From Verrucomicrobiota bacterium (lineage in GTDB: Bacteria > Verrucomicrobiota > Verrucomicrobiia > Opitutales > Opitutaceae): DNA of 14,212 bases. The notes under the pieces are model-generated. The model had not been told where the DNA came from, did no database searches, and saw only the letters and a list, made by a program, of their open reading frames with translations. Position numbers and translations under genes: made by a program. The stretch lies in NCBI GenBank assembly GCA_023457715.1, contig JAEWKR010000066.1:1-14212 (forward strand). Direction: 5' to 3'. Positions 1 through 4,005 of the stretch are shown piece after piece (positions within the stretch are counted from its first letter, which is position 1; the number at the start of each line of letters is the position of its first letter).

Positions 1-186
1 CCGCTGAGTGAATTGGAGCAGTTCCTCCAAATCAGATTTCACAAAAACCGAACTACAGCGCCGAGTGATCCCGCAATCCTTCGTTTCCTTCGTTACCTTC
101 TGTTGAATGGATTGATTTGGTTGCGGCGCAGTCGCTCTGTGCTCTCTGTGGCTGCTTCGGAATCCAGGTTGATGATTGGTTTTTGA
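1..186 (+). other. Left-edge open frame running into a repeat; doubtful coding
   Basis: Frame 1 on the plus strand is open from the window edge for 61 codons and stops with TGA at 184-186. The first 24 or so residues (beginning PLSELEQFLQIRF) look like ordinary protein, but the rest is a translation of the repeat-like stretch that starts near 73. It could be the 3' end of a gene extended by repeat DNA, or chance. I do not recognise a protein family. The next certain feature is rnpB at 272. Confidence 0.2.
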
Positions 187-240
187 GATTTCTTTGGACG
201 TTTGGGTTTTGGGATTTGGGATTTTCTGCGGGGTCTTGCC
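73..240. repeat. Interspersed repeat-like AT-richer stretch
   Basis: This stretch is built of short near-repeats: CCTTCG/TTTCCTTCG/TTACCTTCTG at 78-102, CTCTGTG twice at 135-150, and GGGTTTTGGGATTTGGGATTTT at about 204-225. Its composition is clearly more AT-rich than the rest of the window. The same phrases recur, to my memory, between genes in Verrucomicrobiota and Planctomycetota genomes, so I take it as an interspersed intergenic repeat. That is recognition from memory, not a search. It lies just upstream of rnpB and may contain or displace its promoter; I see no convincing -35/-10 pair in 190-271. Confidence 0.4.
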
Positions 241-271
241 ATATCCCCGCGCCTCTGGCACGCGTACGCCT

Positions 272-739
272 GCTTTGGGGCCTGGTTGTCGCTCCGAGTT
301 CTTTGATCCCAAGGTGCGGGTAATGCCGCGCCCGTTTTAAAACTTCGGAGAGGAAAGTCCGGACACTGCAGGGCAGGATGCCGCGCGAGCTTCACGGCAA
401 GCGCGGGCGTCATGCGTCAAGGCATGGCGACGGACAGTGTCACAGAAAACAAACCGCCCTCCTTCGCTCGGTCACCCGAGCTTCGGAGGGTAAGGGTGAA
501 AAGGTGGGGTAAGAGCCCACCGCGCCGACGGCAACGGCGGCGGCACGATAAACCCCTTCCGGTGCAAGGCAAAATAGGTGGCTGGGCGGCCCGTCCTTTA
601 GCCACGGGTATGCTGCAGCGGGCGGCGTCGGCGCAAGCCGGCGACAACCGCCGCGACGGCCGCGAGGCCGGCGCGAGAGAAATGACAACCGCCCCGGTGC
701 AAACCGGGCGCACAGAATCCGGCTTACCGGCCCCAAAGC
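272..739 (+). ncRNA. rnpB: RNase P RNA, bacterial class A
   Basis: This is the catalytic RNA of ribonuclease P, which removes the 5' leader of tRNA precursors. Conserved elements appear in the right order: GAGGAAAGTCCGGAC at 350-364, CAGGGCAGGATGCC after it, ACAGAAAACAAACCGCC near 442-458, GGTAAGAGCCCACCGCG near 507-523, GATAAACCCCTTCC and GGCAAAATAGG near 547-580, and CAGAATCCGGCTTA at 713-726. P1 pairs 272-282 with 729-739 (11 bp). P2 pairs GGTTGTC 284-290 with GACAACC 684-690. The L15-type GGT that binds the tRNA CCA end is at 607-609. A 6-bp stem capped by a GCAA tetraloop near 693-708 fits P19. At about 468 nt it is longer than the E. coli RNA (377 nt), partly through a longer P3 region (291-349) and P12. 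Ends are set from P1 and are good to a few bases. Confidence 0.96.
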
Positions 740-751
740 GTTTCCTTTGGA

Positions 752-820
752 GGGAGGGTGAGAGGGAAGGTGAAAGTGAGCTAGCCCACTTTCACTTTCC
801 CTTTCACTCTCCCCCTTTTT
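752..820 (+). terminator. Strong intrinsic terminator of rnpB
   Basis: Positions 752-778 pair with 787-813 without a bulge, giving a 27-bp stem that includes a few G-U pairs, with an 8-nt loop. The stem is followed by CC and TTTTT at 816-820. The left arm is almost all purine and the right arm almost all pyrimidine. The T-tract abuts the stop codon of the convergent prepilin-like gene, so the hairpin separates the two transcripts. On the minus strand no T-tract follows the hairpin, so it mainly serves rnpB. Confidence 0.88.
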
Positions 821-2263
821 CTACCACCCACTGAAGAGGCCGGCGACGGCGTCGCGTTCGGTCTTGGTCGTGAGTTCTTTCCAGCTCGAAATCCGGAAGG
901 GGTTGTTGCCGCCCAGGTCCGCCAGCGACTCGTCGTAATGGAAGGCGGCGTTGCCGACCACGGTGATGTCGTTGCCCACCATCGAGCCGCACACGTCGCC
1001 GTTGCCGTTGATCTTGATCGAACCCTGCGGAGCGTACACGACCGCGCTCAGCACCCCGTTGCCGGCGATCTGGATGTTCTGCGTACCGGAGGTCTTCGTG
1101 CCGTAAAACTGGCAGCTGGCCGGCTGGTTGGCCGTGGCCGCGGTGGTGCCGCCATTCATGATCCCGTTGCCGGCAATCTTGATGTCGCCCGCGGCGTACA
1201 CCTCGAGGGAGGCGCCGGCGTTGATGCGGAGCTCGCCGCTGCCGCCGCCAATGTTGATCGCATCCGCCGTGTTGGTGAGGTACAGCACGACCTTGCCGGT
1301 GATCGTCAGGACCTTGTTGTTGAACGCCACCGAGTCGGCGCGGATGCGATAAACGCCGTCCGCGCTCACTGCATCGGTCCCGCGCGGGAGCGACGTGGTG
1401 TTCGTGATCGCCGCGCCGTTGCCCTGCCAGGTGATGGCATGGGAGCTGCCGCCGTGTTCATAGGTGGTGGGCACGGTGACAGCGTCGAAGTTGGCCGTGA
1501 AGTCCGTCGACACATGGCTCATGTCCATGGTGCCGCTAGCGGTGCCGAAAGGCCCGATGACGCCGTTGGGGCCCATGGATGGCAGCGAACCGCCAGTGGA
1601 GGCGTAGCCCCAGATGTCCGCGTTGCCGGCGGAGATGGCGCTCGTGGTCACCGAGATGCTGCCGACCGAGCCGTTGTCCCGCCGCTCCGACACACTGTAG
1701 GGCACCGGCGAACCCCGGGGCGTGCCGTCGGCATTCTTCTCCGAGTTCCAGCTGTCGACCGAGGCATTGTTGCCGCTGAAGCTCACGCTCTGTTTCGCCA
1801 CGAGGCCGTTGGAGAACTTGGAGGTCTTGCGGAGCTGCACCTCGACCCACTTTTCGGTGGTGCCGCCGCCTTCGCCCGGCATCGAGATCACCGAGCGGCT
1901 CACCACCTTCGGCGAGGCGCCGGAGTAGCTGTAGACGTAGGACTGCACCTGACCGGTGACGTTCTGCTCGAACGTGTAGCCGGTCCACTTCCGGTAGGCG
2001 TTCGCACCGGACAGCGTCCAGCCGTTGGCGCTCCAGTTGTAGCTCGGGTCCTCGATCGTCTTGTTGAGCGTGTAGACCGCCTGTTCGAGTCCGTTCTCGG
2101 AGATGTTCATCGCCGCGCCGACGTAGAGCGCGCGGTTGGCCATGCGCATGCCGTTGTTGCTCAGCTTCAGGAAGCTGACGATCGACACGCCGATGATCGC
2201 GGTCATCAGCATCGCCACGATGAGCAGCGAGCCGCGCTGGTTGCGAAAGGGGGAGGATTTCAT
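821..2263 (-). CDS. PilX-like pilus assembly protein with glycine/asparagine-rich C-terminal domain
   Basis: A 480-residue protein with a short basic leader (MKSSPFRNQRG) and then a hydrophobic segment at about residues 12-33, the layout of PilX-type minor pilins. The Glu usual at position 5 after the cleavage glycine is absent, which is common in PilX-like members. Residues 140-300 are Ser/Thr/Gly-rich. Residues about 310-450 repeat short strands with NGxG-like turns (AGNGI, AGNGV, NGNGD, VVGNAA) and end in FHYDESL. This resembles the C-terminal domain of pilus-associated proteins that I recall as DUF7305 and suggests a beta-solenoid. Start ATG 2261-2263 lies 2 nt after the stop of the upstream PilW-like gene, so the two are cotranscribed. 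It is probably a surface or tip component of a type IV pilus-like or pseudopilus machine; the exact role is unknown. Confidence 0.82.
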   Translation of the reverse strand: MKSSPFRNQRGSLLIVAMLMTAIIGVSIVSFLKLSNNGMRMANRALYVGAAMNISENGLEQAVYTLNKTIEDPSYNWSANGWTLSGANAYRKWTGYTFEQNVTGQVQSYVYSYSGASPKVVSRSVISMPGEGGGTTEKWVEVQLRKTSKFSNGLVAKQSVSFSGNNASVDSWNSEKNADGTPRGSPVPYSVSERRDNGSVGSISVTTSAISAGNADIWGYASTGGSLPSMGPNGVIGPFGTASGTMDMSHVSTDFTANFDAVTVPTTYEHGGSSHAITWQGNGAAITNTTSLPRGTDAVSADGVYRIRADSVAFNNKVLTITGKVVLYLTNTADAINIGGGSGELRINAGASLEVYAAGDIKIAGNGIMNGGTTAATANQPASCQFYGTKTSGTQNIQIAGNGVLSAVVYAPQGSIKINGNGDVCGSMVGNDITVVGNAAFHYDESLADLGGNNPFRISSWKELTTKTERDAVAGLFSGW

Positions 2264-2265
2264 GG

Positions 2266-2859
2266 TCAGGCGGTGACGATTTTGTTGCGCAGGATGTAGC
2301 GGGCCGAGAGCACCAGGTTCGTCGCCTGGGCCACGGTCTTGTCCGTGCGGCTGGCCTGCAGGGAGATCTGCAGCTGCTTGGTGTTGGTGCCGGCGGCGGT
2401 CAGGGCCGCGGCGGAGGACAGGGACAGTTCGGTGCCCAGGACGTTGTACGCCTTGAAGGCGAAGCTGCCGTCCACGATCTTGGTGATGAGGTTGATCGTG
2501 GTGCCGCCGGCGATACGCGAGAAGATCTTGGTGCCGCTGTCGTACTTGTACTGGATGGACGCCCCGTTGACGGTGAGCGTGAGGTGGTTGGCCGTGGTGT
2601 ATGAGATCGCGCTCGCCTGGCGGACGTCCTCCGCGAAGCGCTCGAGCGCGCGGCGGCCCTGCGATTCCATGTCGGTGTAATTCTGCAGGTTCACGCCGCT
2701 GCGGCCCATGAAGAGGAAGGTCGACATGATGGCGGTGAGCAGGAACGTCGACAACGCGGCCGCGATCATCACTTCGACCAGCGTGAAGCCGCGCCGGCGC
2801 GAGGCCGGCTTACGGGTGGGCGATGGTGTAGTAGTAATCATAGAGACCATTGCGGGCAT
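2266..2859 (-). CDS. PilW-like minor prepilin
   Basis: A 197-residue prepilin. The basic leader ends RRRG (residues 21-24) and is followed by FTLVEVMIAAALSTF, a textbook class III signal with Gly at -1 and Glu at +5 (E29), so a PilD-type prepilin peptidase should cut after G24. The hydrophobic helix spans about 25-47, and MESQGRRALERFAEDVRQAS at 64-83 is the usual PilW continuation into the globular domain. The 5' end overlaps the upstream PilV-like gene. Met at 2859, 2850 and 2841 are all possible starts and none has a clear Shine-Dalgarno. The 2841 start gives a shorter overlap and a 17-residue leader, and is equally plausible. It would be inserted in the inner membrane and act in priming or tipping a pilus with its neighbours. 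Confidence 0.87.
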   Translation of the reverse strand: MPAMVSMITTTPSPTRKPASRRRGFTLVEVMIAAALSTFLLTAIMSTFLFMGRSGVNLQNYTDMESQGRRALERFAEDVRQASAISYTTANHLTLTVNGASIQYKYDSGTKIFSRIAGGTTINLITKIVDGSFAFKAYNVLGTELSLSSAAALTAAGTNTKQLQISLQASRTDKTVAQATNLVLSARYILRNKIVTA

Positions 2860-3298
2860 AAAGGGCGGTGAAGCGGCGGGTGTGCGGCCGGCCGTCGATC
2901 GTGTTCCACGTCACGCTGACCGTGATGTTCTTCACGTCGCTGCCATACGTGGCGTCGTCGGTGACGGTCCGGGTGATGCTGAACTTGTTGGCGATCTGGG
3001 AGGCGCTGCTGAAGTACGTCGCCCCGTCGAAGGTCTGCGAGGAGGGCAGCGCCGAGATGGTCGTGTAGCTCATCATCCGCAGCCGTTCCATTTCGCTCTG
3101 GATGATCTGGGCGGCGATCGTGGTGCCGCGCGCCAGGTCGATGTTGCGGAACCCCATCTGCATGGCGACCAGCGAGGTGGTGATTCCGAAGGCGAGGACC
3201 AGGGTGGACACCATGACCTCCGCGATGGTGAAGGCGCGCAGCCCCCGTCGCCGGAGTGAGGCGGACGGGCGCGAGGCGGGAGACGGAGCGCTGAACAT
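2810..3298 (-). CDS. PilV-like minor prepilin
   Basis: A 162-residue prepilin and the first gene of the minus-strand trio. The leader is basic (LRRRGLRA, residues 15-22) and is followed by FTIAEVMVSTLVLAFGITT, with Glu at +5 (E27) and a hydrophobic helix at about 23-44. The residue before the predicted cut is Ala22, not Gly. The segment QIIQSEMERLRMMSY at 64-78 resembles the family's usual region after the helix. A short Ser/Thr-rich globular part and a Tyr-rich tail follow. Only a weak GGGG stretch sits before the ATG at 3296-3298. The gene is divergent from rpsT and overlaps the following PilW-like gene. It is probably a minor pseudopilin of a type IV pilus-like or type II secretion-like machine. 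Confidence 0.84.
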   Translation of the reverse strand: MFSAPSPASRPSASLRRRGLRAFTIAEVMVSTLVLAFGITTSLVAMQMGFRNIDLARGTTIAAQIIQSEMERLRMMSYTTISALPSSQTFDGATYFSSASQIANKFSITRTVTDDATYGSDVKNITVSVTWNTIDGRPHTRRFTALYARNGLYDYYYTIAHP

Positions 3299-3469
3299 GC
3301 CCCCAGAATATCGGCAAACCCCGCCGTCAGCCTAGGGGCGGCCGGTCAGGCATTTGGCCCGGGCCCGCCTAGGGCCGATCGGCCCTACAAGCCCGCCGCG
3401 GCGTCAGAAAGCCCTTGACTCACCCGCCGGGGTTTGAGTTTTTGACCGACTCAGACTCGAAAACCAACC
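3299..3469. promoter_or_regulatory. Divergent control region between PilV-like gene and rpsT
   Basis: These 171 nt separate two genes transcribed away from each other and must hold both promoters. On the plus strand TTGACT at 3415-3420 is a good -35-like hexamer, but no convincing -10 follows at the right spacing (3437-3443 reads GAGTTTT). On the minus strand GATATT (plus-strand 3307-3312) is a possible -10 for the prepilin genes without a good -35. A perfect palindrome lies at 3370-3387. No Shine-Dalgarno precedes the rpsT start. Confidence 0.35.
3370..3387. repeat. Perfect 18-bp palindrome upstream of rpsT
   Basis: TAGGGCCGATCGGCCCTA reads the same on both strands. It lies 83 nt before the rpsT start and 72 nt before the PilV-like start. 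It could be an operator for a dimeric regulator, or a copy of a short genomic repeat. Its core is a rotation of the core of the palindrome downstream of rpsT at 3776-3795. Confidence 0.6.
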
Positions 3470-3730
3470 ATGGCCAACACCAAATCCGCCATCAAGGCCG
3501 CGCGTAAGACGCAGCGCCTGACCACCCGCAACAAGGCCGCCAAGACCAACCTGAAGACGTTGCACAAGAAGTTCGACGCCGCGGTCAAGGCGAACGACGC
3601 CGCGGGCGCCAAGGCGGCCGGCGCAGCTTACATCTCCGCCATGGACAAGGCCACCAAGTCCGGCGTCACGCATCGCAACGCCGTGGCCCGCGCCAAGGCG
3701 AAGGTTTCGAAGTACACCCTGGCCAAGTAA
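3470..3730 (+). CDS. rpsT: Small ribosomal subunit protein bS20
   Basis: An 86-residue, very basic protein that starts MANTKSAIKAARKTQRLTTRNKAAK, the recognisable N-terminus of bS20, and carries SGVTHRNAVARAKAKVSKY near the C-terminus, also a family hallmark. Length matches the usual 85-90 residues. bS20 binds 16S rRNA early in assembly of the small subunit body. The gene appears monocistronic: it has its own upstream region, diverges from the prepilin genes, and is followed by a hairpin at 3738-3752 and a stronger terminator at 3813-3845. The ATG has no Shine-Dalgarno ahead of it (AAAACCAACC), as for most genes in this window. Confidence 0.97.
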   Translation: MANTKSAIKAARKTQRLTTRNKAAKTNLKTLHKKFDAAVKANDAAGAKAAGAAYISAMDKATKSGVTHRNAVARAKAKVSKYTLAK

Positions 3731-3737
3731 TCCGGGA

Positions 3738-3752
3738 CCCGCCTGCGGCGGG
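3738..3752 (+). terminator. Short hairpin after rpsT; weak terminator
   Basis: CCCGCC TGC GGCGGG forms a perfect 6-bp GC stem 8 nt after the rpsT stop. It is followed by ATTTCAGATTT, not a solid T-tract, so termination here would be partial. It may instead protect the mRNA 3' end. Confidence 0.4.
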
Positions 3753-3799
3753 ATTTCAGATTTCAAATGGCAGATTTCAGATCGGCCGATCTGAAGTCG
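3753..3799. repeat. GATTTCAGATTTCA-type repeat with a 20-bp palindrome
   Basis: Short direct repeats (ATTTCAGATTTCAAATGGCAGATTTCAG) run into a perfect 20-bp palindrome at 3776-3795, TTCAGATCGGCCGATCTGAA. The stretch is AT-richer than its surroundings and lies between two hairpins after rpsT. It looks like an inserted intergenic repeat rather than part of the gene. Confidence 0.5.
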
Positions 3800-3812
3800 G
3801 AATGACTCCTCC

Positions 3813-3845
3813 ACCCCGCCTGCCGTCACGGCATGCGGGGTTTTT
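3813..3845 (+). terminator. Intrinsic terminator of rpsT
   Basis: ACCCCGC...GCGGGGT encloses an inner stem TGCCG/CGGCA with one mismatch and a TCA loop, giving about 11 pairs, and is followed directly by TTTTT at 3841-3845. The minus strand has no T-tract after it, so it is oriented for rpsT. Confidence 0.82.
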
Positions 3846-3867
3846 GCTGGGGGGGGAGGGGCGAAGA

Positions 3868-3946
3868 TCGTGCTCTTGCTCGTAATCGTGCTCGTGCTCG
3901 AAATCGAACAGACCGAGCCCGAGCACGATTAAGAGCACGAGCACGA
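3868..3946. repeat. 33-bp-arm inverted repeat (GTGCTC/GAGCAC type)
   Basis: The left arm at 3868-3900 and right arm at 3914-3946 are inverted copies with 30 of 33 positions matching, around a 13-nt loop. Each arm is itself made of TCGTGCTC units. No T-tract follows. It sits between the rpsT terminator and the AddB-like gene. I recall similar GTGCTCGTGCTCG strings between genes in Opitutaceae genomes, so an interspersed repeat is the best reading. An RNA structure at the 5' side of the addB transcript is the alternative. Confidence 0.7.
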
Positions 3947-4005
3947 CGGCACCCAATCAAGCGCCGCTTGTATCCGGCCCTTGCTTGCGTTGATGTCCAC
4001 CCGTT

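Noticed and set aside
412..834. 140-codon open frame in rnpB
   Set aside because: It lies within the RNase P RNA and its terminator; no protein family is recognisable.
938..2299. 453-codon plus-strand open frame opposite the PilX-like gene
   Set aside because: Its product is an Arg/Ala/Val/His-rich shadow typical of antisense frames in GC-rich DNA, with no motif, while the minus strand carries a clear prepilin-like protein in an operon.
3776..3795. The 20-bp palindrome as a terminator of rpsT
   Set aside because: It has no loop and no T-tract; a much better terminator follows at 3813-3845.
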